Shown here: positions 48,107-56,450 of the stretch, piece by piece | Layout: each line of letters opens with the position of its first letter | Position numbering within the stretch: position 1 is the first letter of the stretch | From: Xanthomonas albilineans | GTDB taxonomy: Bacteria > Pseudomonadota > Gammaproteobacteria > Xanthomonadales > Xanthomonadaceae | Reading direction: 5' to 3' | Length of the DNA: 57,483 nt | Assembly: GCF_002939705.1 (NCBI RefSeq) | Contig: NZ_MDCB01000017.1 | Coordinates: 1-57,483, forward strand | Program-made: the position numbers and the translations under genes | The notes under the pieces: model-generated | What the model was told of the DNA's origin: nothing | What the model saw: only the letters and a program-made list of their open reading frames with translations | Database searches by the model: none

Positions 48107-49483
48107 ATGACCGATCCATCCGCTCTACCCGACCACCTGCAGCGCAGCCTGTCCAACCGTCACTTGCAGCTGATCGCGATCGGCGGCGCGATCGGCACCG
48201 GCCTGTTCATGGGCTCGGGCAAGACCATCAGCTTGGCCGGGCCGTCGATCCTGTTCGTGTACCTGATCATCGGGGTGATGCTGTTCTTCGTGATGCGCGC
48301 GATGGGCGAGTTGTTGCTGTCGAACCTGGAATACAAGTCGTTCATCGATTTTTCTACCGACTTGCTGGGGCCGTGGGCCGGGTTTTTCTGCGGCTGGACC
48401 TACTGGTTCTGCTGGATCATCACCGCCATCGCCGACGTGATTGCGATCGCCGCCTACGCGCAGTTCTGGTTCCCGACGCTGGCGCCTTGGATTCCGGCGG
48501 TGCTGTGCGTGCTGGTACTGTTGAGCTTGAATCTGGTGACGGTGAAGCTGTTCGGCGAAATGGAATTTTGGTTCGCGCTGATCAAGATCGTCGCCATCTG
48601 CGCGCTGATCCTCACCGGTACTGGTCTGGTCGCCTGGGGCTTCCGCGCGCCGTCCGGGCACGTGGCCTCGTTGGCGAACCTGTGGAACGATGGTGGGCTG
48701 TTCCCGAAGGGTCTGAACGGATTTTTCGCTGGTTTCCAGATCGCGGTATTCGCCTTCGTCGGCATCGAACTGGTCGGCACCACCGCTGCCGAAACCGCCG
48801 ACCCGCGCCGCAACCTGCCCAAGGCGATCAATTCGATCCCGGTGCGGATTCTGGTGTTTTACGTGCTGGCGCTGGTGGCGATCATGGCGGTGACACCGTG
48901 GCGCGAGGTGGTGCCGGGCAAGAGCCCGTTCGTTGAATTGTTCGTGCTCGCCGGCGTGCCCGCCGCCGCCAGTCTGATCAATTTCGTGGTGCTGACTTCG
49001 GCCACTTCCTCAGCCAACAGCGGCATCTTTTCCACCAGCCGCATGCTCTATGGCCTAGCCGAAGAGCGGCATGCGCCGCGTGGTTTTGCCCGGCTCTCGC
49101 ACGCGGCGGTGCCAGCGCGTGGGTTGCTGTTCTCGTGCGCTTGCCTGCTCGGCGGCACGTCGCTCGTGTATCTGATCCCGAACCTGGTCACCGCCTTCAC
49201 CCTGGTCACCACGTTGGCGGCGGTGTTGTTCATGTTCGTCTGGTCGCTGATCCTGTGCGCGTATATTGCCTACCGGCGCAAGCGTCCGCAGTTGCATGCG
49301 GCATCTGCGTTCAAGATGCCCGGCGGCGTGGCGATGTGTTACCTCTGCCTGGCGTTCTTCGCCTTTGTCGTGGCGTTGCTGACCTTGCAGACCGACACCC
49401 GCCAGGCACTGTTGGCCAGTCCGGTATGGTTCCTGATTCTCGGCGTGGGCTATGCGCTCAAGTGTCGCAACGACGGTGCTTGA
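48107..49483 (+). CDS. cycA: Amino acid permease, CycA-like (D-Ala/D-Ser/Gly)
   Basis: A 458-residue, 12-helix APC transporter starting at ATG 48107 (MTDPSALPDHLQRSLSNRHL); GTG 48101 would add two residues. Helix 1 holds IAIGGAIGTGLFMGSGKTIS. GELLLSNLEYKSFIDFSTDLL and GWTYWFCWIITAIADVIAIA are close to CycA. Helix 6 has FAFVGIELVGTTAAETADPR, and TSATSSANSGIFSTSRMLYG is in helix 8. It imports amino acids with protons. The CycA specificity is inferred from these runs. Confidence 0.88.
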   Translation: MTDPSALPDHLQRSLSNRHLQLIAIGGAIGTGLFMGSGKTISLAGPSILFVYLIIGVMLFFVMRAMGELLLSNLEYKSFIDFSTDLLGPWAGFFCGWTYWFCWIITAIADVIAIAAYAQFWFPTLAPWIPAVLCVLVLLSLNLVTVKLFGEMEFWFALIKIVAICALILTGTGLVAWGFRAPSGHVASLANLWNDGGLFPKGLNGFFAGFQIAVFAFVGIELVGTTAAETADPRRNLPKAINSIPVRILVFYVLALVAIMAVTPWREVVPGKSPFVELFVLAGVPAAASLINFVVLTSATSSANSGIFSTSRMLYGLAEERHAPRGFARLSHAAVPARGLLFSCACLLGGTSLVYLIPNLVTAFTLVTTLAAVLFMFVWSLILCAYIAYRRKRPQLHAASAFKMPGGVAMCYLCLAFFAFVVALLTLQTDTRQALLASPVWFLILGVGYALKCRNDGA

Positions 49484-49564
49484 GCCGATGCGCGCACAGC
49501 CGTCGTTGACGCTGCGCACCCGGCAGCGGATGCTCGCGCTCATGCCTTCTGCGAGCCGCGCCCG

Positions 49565-50485
49565 ATGATGACGATCCACCGCATTGGCGGAACTGCCGAC
49601 GCGCCAATGTGCTGGGTGGATCTGTGCCAGCCCAGCGCCGAGGAGTTGGTCGAGATCGACCGCAAGGTCGGCTTTGCCGTGCCCACGCGTGCGGCGATCG
49701 GCGAGATCGAATTCAGTAGCCGGGTGCGCATCGAGGGCGATGTGGTGTTCCTCAATGTGCCGCGCTTCCAGGACGACGATGGCCCGACTGCGCCGCTGGG
49801 GTTTGCCGTGTCGCCGCGGGTGCTGGTGACCCAGCGCGAGCAGCCGATGGAGTCGTTTGATGCGCTGGCCGCGCAGTTGCAGCGTAGCCCGTGCCGCAGC
49901 AGCGATGACCTGCTGCTGCGCCTGCTCGATCAACTCGTCGGACGTTTGGCCGACCGGCTGGAAGCGCTGGAGGTGCAAATCACCGAGACCACGCGCTTGG
50001 CATTCGACAAGCCGCATGCGCGGCACAAGTCGCGCCATCTGGAGCGGATGCTGCGCGATGTCGGCGACATGGGCCAGCGGCTTGGCGGGATGCACAACGC
50101 AGGTCATGGGCTGCTGCGCTTGACCACGTATCTGGACGATGCCGTGCCGGAGTGGTTCGGCGCGGATGCGGCCAAACGCATCGGTCTGCTGCGCAAGGAT
50201 CTGGTTACCCTGAGTGAATTCGAGCAGCAATTGAACGACCGCATCGAGTTCCTGCTCGACAGCGTGCTGGGCATGATCAACGTGGACCAGAACAACGTGA
50301 TGAAGGTGATGGCGGTGGCGTCGGTGGTGGGCATTCCGCCGACGGTGCTGGTGGGTGTTTGGGGCATGAATTTCGCACACATGCCCGAGCTGAAATGGCA
50401 CAACGCTTACTACTGGGCATTGAGCGTGATCGTCCTGAGCGTGCTGTTGCCGCTGGCATGGTTCCGTCGCCGCGGTTGGATCTGA
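49565..50485 (+). CDS. CorA-family divalent cation transporter
   Basis: A 306-residue CorA/ZntB-type protein starting at ATG 49565 (MMTIHRIGGTADAPMCWVD). A large cytoplasmic N-terminal domain with long helices (LLRLLDQLVGRLADRLEALE) is followed by two C-terminal helices. The pore motif is GVWGMNFAHMPE, containing GMN, the mark of CorA. Mg2+, Co2+ or Zn2+ transport is the family role; which ion is not decidable here. A signature in common CorA is YGMNF, so the Trp is a small difference. Confidence 0.9.
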   Translation: MMTIHRIGGTADAPMCWVDLCQPSAEELVEIDRKVGFAVPTRAAIGEIEFSSRVRIEGDVVFLNVPRFQDDDGPTAPLGFAVSPRVLVTQREQPMESFDALAAQLQRSPCRSSDDLLLRLLDQLVGRLADRLEALEVQITETTRLAFDKPHARHKSRHLERMLRDVGDMGQRLGGMHNAGHGLLRLTTYLDDAVPEWFGADAAKRIGLLRKDLVTLSEFEQQLNDRIEFLLDSVLGMINVDQNNVMKVMAVASVVGIPPTVLVGVWGMNFAHMPELKWHNAYYWALSVIVLSVLLPLAWFRRRGWI

Positions 50486-50659
50486 GCGCGGCGAATGGTT
50501 GGAGATACAAATCCTTGCGTGCTGCGAGCGGGGTGGCTTGCCTTACGCGATGGCCCGGGTCGATTCGACGGCGAACACGGTCGGTGTACGACCAGTAGTG
50601 GATCATGCGCGAACGCGCCCCGAGCGGTTTTTGCATGCCGATTCTTTGGCTCGGCATCA

Positions 50660-51475
50660 TTATTTTTGCGTCGTGAACGCCGCTGGCTTGGGCGGGGAGG
50701 TGTCGATTTCCTCCAGCCAATCGGCCACGATCCTTGCGTAGGCGCCGCTGGCCTTGCTCAGGTGCAGCCACTGATCGACGTAGGCTTTCCAGGCGATGTC
50801 GTCGCGCGGCAGCAGGAACGCCTTTTCGCCATACTGCAGCGGCTGTTGCGGATTCACCGCGCATAGCCCAGGCGTGCGTCGCTGCTGGAAGCGGGCTTCC
50901 GAGGCGTCGGTGATCATCACGTCGGCGTGGCCTTCGCGCAGTTCGTTGAAAATCGCCGGGTTGTCGTCGGACAAGATCAATTGCGCGTGCGGCAATACGC
51001 GGTGCGCGAAGGCTTCGTTGGTGCCGCCGCGCGGTTCGATCACGCGGACCTCGGGGTGGTCGATCTGAGCGACGGTGCGGTAACGATCGCGGTCGATGCA
51101 ACGCAGCAGCGGGATCTTGCCGTCGACCTCGAGCACGGAGCTGAACCCGGCCTGGCGTTGCCGCGGCAACGACACCGAAATGCCACCGACCGCGATATCG
51201 CAGCGGTCCGCAAGCAGATCCGGCAGTAACATCGGCCAGCGTGTGGGCACCCACTGCACCGGGACGTCCAGACTGGCCGCCAACGACTGTGCCAGGGCGA
51301 TGTCGATGCCTTCGTAGCTGCCGTCCGCACGCAGCAAACTGTACGGCGCATAGTCGCCGGTGGTGCACACGCGTAGCGCGCCACTGTGCACGATGCTGTC
51401 CAGATGCGACGGGGCGGCGTGTAGCGGCAGCGCGAGGATGGTGCCTAGCAGGCCGGCGGCGAGGCCTCGGGTCAT
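50660..51475 (-). CDS. pheC: Periplasmic cyclohexadienyl dehydratase
   Basis: A 271-residue protein, ATG 51473-51475, with GAGGAG eight bases upstream and signal peptide 1-20 (GLAAGLLGTILALPLHA). It has the solute-binding-protein fold but matches Pseudomonas PheC in run after run: SGALRVCTTGDYAPYS, DIAVGGISVSLPRQRQAGFS, PRGGTNEAFAHR and LCAVNPQQPLQYGEKAFLLP. PheC dehydrates prephenate or arogenate to phenylpyruvate or phenylalanine outside the cytoplasm. It is convergent with the CorA gene. Confidence 0.88.
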   Translation of the reverse strand: MTRGLAAGLLGTILALPLHAAPSHLDSIVHSGALRVCTTGDYAPYSLLRADGSYEGIDIALAQSLAASLDVPVQWVPTRWPMLLPDLLADRCDIAVGGISVSLPRQRQAGFSSVLEVDGKIPLLRCIDRDRYRTVAQIDHPEVRVIEPRGGTNEAFAHRVLPHAQLILSDDNPAIFNELREGHADVMITDASEARFQQRRTPGLCAVNPQQPLQYGEKAFLLPRDDIAWKAYVDQWLHLSKASGAYARIVADWLEEIDTSPPKPAAFTTQK

Positions 51476-51823
51476 GCGGTTCTCCTCGATGGCATGCGGA
51501 TGTCTGTGTACGCTGACGATTCGATAGCTGTCGCGCTGCCGACGCGTATTACCTTAGCGGGTTTCTGCGCGATCCTGCACGACTGGCGATGGCGTGGCAG
51601 TTTGCGGACGTGCTTTTCAAAGCGGCCTTGCATGTAGAGAGCAGCAACTAGAGAGTAGCAACCTCGGCAGCGATGCCGCTGATCATGTTGATAAGGCCGC
51701 GCCGATTGCGTTCGAAAAAGCGTCTGGGCGGGGCGGTGAAACCAGTGACTTTACCCCGTCAGGCGCTGGTCGAGTTTGAGCAGCACCGCGAGGTATGTCT
51801 GGCACCACCGTGTGCGTGTCTAC
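51476..51823. other. Intergenic region between pheC and treA
   Basis: About 350 bases without a supported gene. AGAGAGCAGCAACT and AGAGAGTAGCAACC (about 51638-51662) are a near direct repeat. The promoter of pheC should be in its first 100 bases. Confidence 0.45.
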
Positions 51824-53515
51824 TCAGAGCATGGCCGGTTCCAACATCGCTTCAGACACCGGTTGGTGTTGAGACTGTGGCGATGTAGCACTCTCGGGTG
51901 CGTACAGATCCAGCAGCAACAAGGTCACGCCGTTAGTCCAGCCGAAGCCATCCTGTAGCGGGTATTCGCCGCCGCCGCCGCCGTTGGTCTGGCCATCGAC
52001 CGCGTACTTTTCCACCAGTGTGTGCCGCTGCGCGAATAGTGCCTGCACTCGTGCCAGAAAGCGGCTGCCGATGCGTTGGGCGATGGCGTCCTGGCCGTAG
52101 CGGCGCAGGCCGTCCACTGCGATCCACTGCAGCGGCGCCCAGCCGTTGGGTTCGTCCCATTGTTGGCCGGTATGCAAGCGGGTGGTGGCCAGACCACCAG
52201 GGCGCAGCAACTGCGCTTGCACGGTGTCGGCGCTGCGCTTGGCGCGATCCTGTGAGGCGAGACCCACAAACAAAGGGTACAGTGCCGCTGCGGTGACCTG
52301 CTCGCGCAACTGGCGCTTTTGCCAGTCGTAGTCGGCGTAGTAGCCGGCGCTGCTCCAAAGATGCTTGTCGATCGCGGTCTTGCGTGCGCTGGCCAGGGCT
52401 GCGTAGTCGGTGTCGCAGCCGGCAGCGCCCGGGTTCTTCGCGCAGGCCAGGGCCAGGGTGCTTTCCAAGTGATAAAGCAGACTGTTGAGATCGACCGGGA
52501 CGATGGCGGTGGTACGGATGCTGGCGAGTGTCTTGCGGTCGCCGAGCCAGCGGCTGGAATAGTCCCAGCCGCTTTCGGCGCCGGCGCGCAGATCGCGGTA
52601 GACCTCCGCGGCAGGGCGGCGCTTGGCCGCGGCGGCGGTGCGCACATCATGCAGCCAGGCTTCCGGACGCGGGGTGTCGCGCGCATCCCAGTAACGGTTG
52701 AGCAGGCTGCCGTCGGTCAGTCGTACGACGTGCGCCTGTGCGCTGCCCGGAGTCAGTGACTGCGCGCCGTCCATCCAGTACGCGTATTCCTTCTGCAACT
52801 GCGGCAGATAGCGCGCATAGGCCGTATCGCCTTCCACCTGTGCCTGCAATTGGACCATGTGCGAGAAGAACGGTGGCTGCGAACGGCTCAGGTAGTAAGT
52901 GCGGTTGCCGTTGGGGATGTGTCCGTAGGTGTCGATCAAATAGGCGAAGTTGTCCAGCATCTGCCGGCTACGTTCGGTCTGGCCGCTGTGTACCAGGCCG
53001 AGCATGGTGAAGTAGGAGTCCCAGTAGTAGATCTCGCCGAAGCGTCCGCCGGGCACCACGTACGGGTGCGGCAGTGCCAGCAGACTGCTGTAGGCCGGCA
53101 CTTCCGTCTGATGTCGCACCAGCAGCGGCCACAGGGCGTCGATGTGGGTGCGCAGGTCGCTCTCTTGGTGGATCGCCTCGGGCAGCGCTGGGCCGGACTC
53201 CTCGAAGTTGGCTGCGACGAAGTGGCGCAAATCGAAGTCGGGTTTCTGGCGTTGCGCCAAATAGTCGGTATTGATGAGCGCCGGATCACGTCGCGGTGTC
53301 GCATCGACGAAGTGCTTCTGGTCGTCGAACAGTGCTTGTTCCTGCACGTCCTGGAAAAGTTCCGGGTAGGCCAGATCCGGTGTCTGCGGTGGTTCTTGCT
53401 TGGTTTGTGTGAGCACCGGCACGGCCTGTTTGGCAGTGGCGTCGCAGTTGCCGAGTAGCAGGCCGAGCGACAAGCTCAGCAGCGGCGTGCAGGAGGGAGG
53501 AGCAGCATGGCTCAT
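51824..53515 (-). CDS. treA: Periplasmic trehalase
   Basis: A 563-residue GH37 trehalase that splits trehalose to two glucose in the periplasm. Start at ATG 53513-53515 gives a signal or lipoprotein-like N-terminus (LLSLSLGLLLGNC). The two family signatures are present: PGGRFGEIYYWDSY at about residue 157 and QWDEPNGWAPLQ near the C-terminus, with GGGGEYPLQDGFGWTNGV. The catalytic region RAGAESGWDYSSRW is also seen. A longer upstream extension (to 53809) is non-coding in character. Length fits TreA. Confidence 0.93.
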   Translation of the reverse strand: MSHAAPPSCTPLLSLSLGLLLGNCDATAKQAVPVLTQTKQEPPQTPDLAYPELFQDVQEQALFDDQKHFVDATPRRDPALINTDYLAQRQKPDFDLRHFVAANFEESGPALPEAIHQESDLRTHIDALWPLLVRHQTEVPAYSSLLALPHPYVVPGGRFGEIYYWDSYFTMLGLVHSGQTERSRQMLDNFAYLIDTYGHIPNGNRTYYLSRSQPPFFSHMVQLQAQVEGDTAYARYLPQLQKEYAYWMDGAQSLTPGSAQAHVVRLTDGSLLNRYWDARDTPRPEAWLHDVRTAAAAKRRPAAEVYRDLRAGAESGWDYSSRWLGDRKTLASIRTTAIVPVDLNSLLYHLESTLALACAKNPGAAGCDTDYAALASARKTAIDKHLWSSAGYYADYDWQKRQLREQVTAAALYPLFVGLASQDRAKRSADTVQAQLLRPGGLATTRLHTGQQWDEPNGWAPLQWIAVDGLRRYGQDAIAQRIGSRFLARVQALFAQRHTLVEKYAVDGQTNGGGGGEYPLQDGFGWTNGVTLLLLDLYAPESATSPQSQHQPVSEAMLEPAML

Positions 53516-53705
53516 GTTGGGTCCAGAGCAGGATGCGTGGGGCATGGTAAATGACGCAAACAATAATGTGATTACGAACGGATGCAGGCCGATACTTGGT
53601 CGCGATGTAATGACATGCAAGAAATGTGCCGTATGCGGCCAATGGCCGTGCATCGCCGTGAGTCCGATGCCGTCGCCGCATGTGCGGCGGATGGGCGTCG
53701 AACGC

Positions 53706-54641
53706 CTAGGTGGTGTCTTGTTGATAGCGGTCTTTCTCGCCGCTGAGTGCGGCTTCGGCGCGCATAAATACTTGGCCGATTGGTTCGTCAGCACAGGTGG
53801 CTTCGGCATCGCCCATCAGCACGGTCAGTCCCAATGCACGCTGCCGTGCTGCGATCTGGCGTAAGCCGTGCAGTTTCCGCTCGGCATCTGCACCGTGCAG
53901 CATGACGATGAACTCCGCATGCTCGGTCGCGCGATCCACGCTGTCGCTCCCTCCGTCTTGCACGTAGCTGGTGAGGGTGCGGTCGAGCTGTTGCAGGGCA
54001 CTACCTAGCAGGCGCTCGCTTTGCTGATCGGCCAGTGCGGCCAGTTCCTGTACTTCCAGGATGACCACCCAATAGCGACTATCGACGTCGGTGTGCTGGA
54101 CATCGGTCGGCTGGTGCGGTTGCAGGATCGCCTCGCGCTCACGTTGCAGTGCGTGCAGGCGCTCTTCCAGTAGCCGCATGGTCATGCGTCCCAGTGCGTG
54201 CAGGCCCTCGCGCTGGGTGTCGTTGAGTAGGCGTGGTGCGATATCCAACACACACACCGTGCCTAGTGCGATGCCCTCGCCGGTGACCAGCGGCATGCCA
54301 GCATAGAAGTGTGCGCTGATGTCGCCGTTCACCAGGGGCATGTCGGCGAAGCGCGGATCCTCGGCAAGGTTGGGGATTTCCAGCAATTGTCCGGGTTGGC
54401 GGATGGCGTAATCGCACACCGCCTGGCTGCGTTCGATCTGCTGTGCTTCCAGTCCCACTCGTGCCTTGAACCACTGCCGGTTGCGGTCCAGGAGCGAGAT
54501 CAGTGCGATAGGCGTATCGCATAGCGACGCGGCGACCTGCACGATGTCCTGGTAGGCATCATCGGGCGGGCTGCCGACGATGCGATAACGGTCGAGCACG
54601 TGCTGGCGTCTTGCTTCGTCGGTCATGGCGCTGGTGTTCAT
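53706..54641 (-). CDS. GAF-domain protein with degenerate GGDEF domain
   Basis: A 311-residue protein, start at ATG 54639-54641 (MNTSAMTDEARRQHVLDRYR); ATG 54626 is an alternative. The N-terminal GAF domain spans about 18-165 (ICDTPIALISLLDRNRQWFK, then HFYAGMPLVTGEGIALGTVC). The C-terminal part resembles a GGDEF domain, but the active loop reads TEHAEFIVML where GGDEF is expected, and the RxxD site is not clear. It is therefore likely enzymatically inactive for c-di-GMP synthesis and may be a sensor or binding protein. Confidence 0.8.
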   Translation of the reverse strand: MNTSAMTDEARRQHVLDRYRIVGSPPDDAYQDIVQVAASLCDTPIALISLLDRNRQWFKARVGLEAQQIERSQAVCDYAIRQPGQLLEIPNLAEDPRFADMPLVNGDISAHFYAGMPLVTGEGIALGTVCVLDIAPRLLNDTQREGLHALGRMTMRLLEERLHALQREREAILQPHQPTDVQHTDVDSRYWVVILEVQELAALADQQSERLLGSALQQLDRTLTSYVQDGGSDSVDRATEHAEFIVMLHGADAERKLHGLRQIAARQRALGLTVLMGDAEATCADEPIGQVFMRAEAALSGEKDRYQQDTT

Positions 54642-54821
54642 CGATTCTGGTAAAGATCGCGCAACGCCCCATACCATAACTCACACGACTACAGTAAGGC
54701 ATCGATGGGGAGTCGAGCGTGATGGTGCGTCCGCCGTGTATCCTCCATGGTCGTGGTCATCTCGACGGGTGCTGTGTCCGCGCTGCGATTTAGGCGCAGG
54801 CGCGGCGCACGCGGTCGTGGA

Positions 54822-56276
54822 TCAGTGCTTGATCGGTTGGCCGTCGCTGTCCAGCACCTGTACTTCGCCGAGTTTCAGTGCGCGCACCGGGACTTGGATC
54901 TGTTTAAGGTCGCCGACGATGACCCAGGTCATCGCCTGCGGCGCGACGATGTCCTTGATCGCCGCTTCTGCGGCGGGTTGATCGACCGCTTCCAGACGTG
55001 CCTTCAAGGTCTGCACATCGTTGTCCGGACGCCCGTACTGGACGATGTCCTTCATTGCGCCGAGTACCGCGCTGGTGGTCTCGAAGCTGCCCGGCAGGGC
55101 ATGGATGAGCTGGTTCTTGGTCTTGGCGATCTCCTCGTTGGTCAAGGGTTTGTCGCCGATCACCGCCTTGGCCTCCTTCAGAATCTCCGACGCGGACTCG
55201 GCGGTCTTGTCGGTCTGCACCGGCGCGAAGAATAGGAACGGACGCTGTCCCAGCGCATCCTGCATGAAGCTTTCGGCGCCATAGGCCCAGCGCCTGTCCT
55301 CGCGCAGGTTCATGTTCAACCGCGAGGTGAAGCTGCCGCCGAATGCGCCGTTCGCGACGTCGATGGCCAGATTGTTCGGTGTCTTGGTCGAGGGCGCCAG
55401 CAGGCCGGCCAGGATCAGCGATTGCGGCGCGTCGTCGCGGTTGAGCAGGAACACCCACGGCTTGGGTTGTGCGGCGACTTGCGGCAGTGGCTTGGCCGGG
55501 CGCTTGCTCTTCGGCGGATGCCAGTCACCGAAGACGGCGTCCAACTGCGGGATGATCTGCGCCAGCGTCGTATCGCCCGCCACTAGGATGCGCAGGTTGT
55601 CCGGACGCAGCCAATTGTTCTGGAAGGCGCGCAGGTCGCTGGCATTCAATTCCTTGATTGCCGCTTCGGTGCCGGTGCCGGTGAGCGGCACGCCGTAGGG
55701 ATGCTGCGGACCGTACAGCAGCGGTGGCAGGATACGCAGCGCTAGGCTCTTTGGTTGGGTTTTTTCCTGCGCGATGGAGGACAGCCATTGGCTGCGGATG
55801 CGCGCGATGTCCTCGGCCTTGAATCCAGGGTTGCGCACGATGTCAGCGAACAGTTGCAGCGACGGCGTCAATTGGTCGTTGAGTGCGTTGAGCGAGGCGT
55901 CGCAGCTGTCCAGTGCGCAGGACACGCTGGTCATCGCGCCCAGGCGCTGGCGGCGCTGTGCCACGTCCACCGAATCCAGATTGCCGGTGCTCTCGTTCAT
56001 CAGCGCCGCGGTGAAGTTGGCGGTGCCGAGCTTGTGGCCCTGGTCGGTCGCGTCGCCGGCGTCGAATAGCAGTTTGATTTGGGTGACCGGAATGGTGTGG
56101 CGCTCGGCCAATACCACCTCGATGCCGTTATTGAGCTTGCCGCGCTGTAACTGCGGGAAACGCAGGCTAGGGAACTGGGCAATGTCCGGTACGCCGGCGG
56201 TGCGATCGACCTGGTTCTTGCCGACGCTATAGTTGGCTTTATACCGGTTATCGCCGGTGCCAGCAAGAAAATGCAT
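54822..56276 (-). pseudogene. M16 zinc protease, only the C-terminal half present
   Basis: From ANYSVGKNQVDRTAGVPDIA onward this matches the second half of the roughly 950-residue Xanthomonas M16 peptidases: KLNNGIEVVLAERHTIPVTQ, GTANFTAALMNESTGNLDSV, then GTGTEAAIKELNASDLRAFQ and VANGAFGGSFTSRLNMNLRE. The zinc motif HxxEH, found in the first half, is absent, and no first half lies upstream. The start at ATG 56274-56276 has no ribosome site. I treat it as a 5'-truncated gene, though a separate non-catalytic subunit is possible. Confidence 0.7.
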
Positions 56277-56372
56277 TGCGCCGGATGCAGATCGGCACGG
56301 CTGTAACTGCTTCGTTCTTGATGATCGGTTGCTGCAATGTCTGGTGGCCAACGCGTTGCGATGACCCAAAGT

Positions 56373-56406
56373 ACCAACGGCAGCGTCTGGCGACGCTGCC
56401 GTTGGT
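56373..56406 (-). terminator. Strong hairpin after the cellulase gene
   Basis: ACCAACGGCAGCGTC and its exact inverse GACGCTGCCGTTGGT form a 15-bp perfect stem with loop TGGC. It lies 45 bp past the stop of the minus-strand cellulase gene. There is no following T-run, so termination is likely but not classical. Confidence 0.55.
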
Positions 56407-56450
56407 AAGTCACCGTCCAGTGAGCACGGTGAAGGTATTACTCTATGGAA

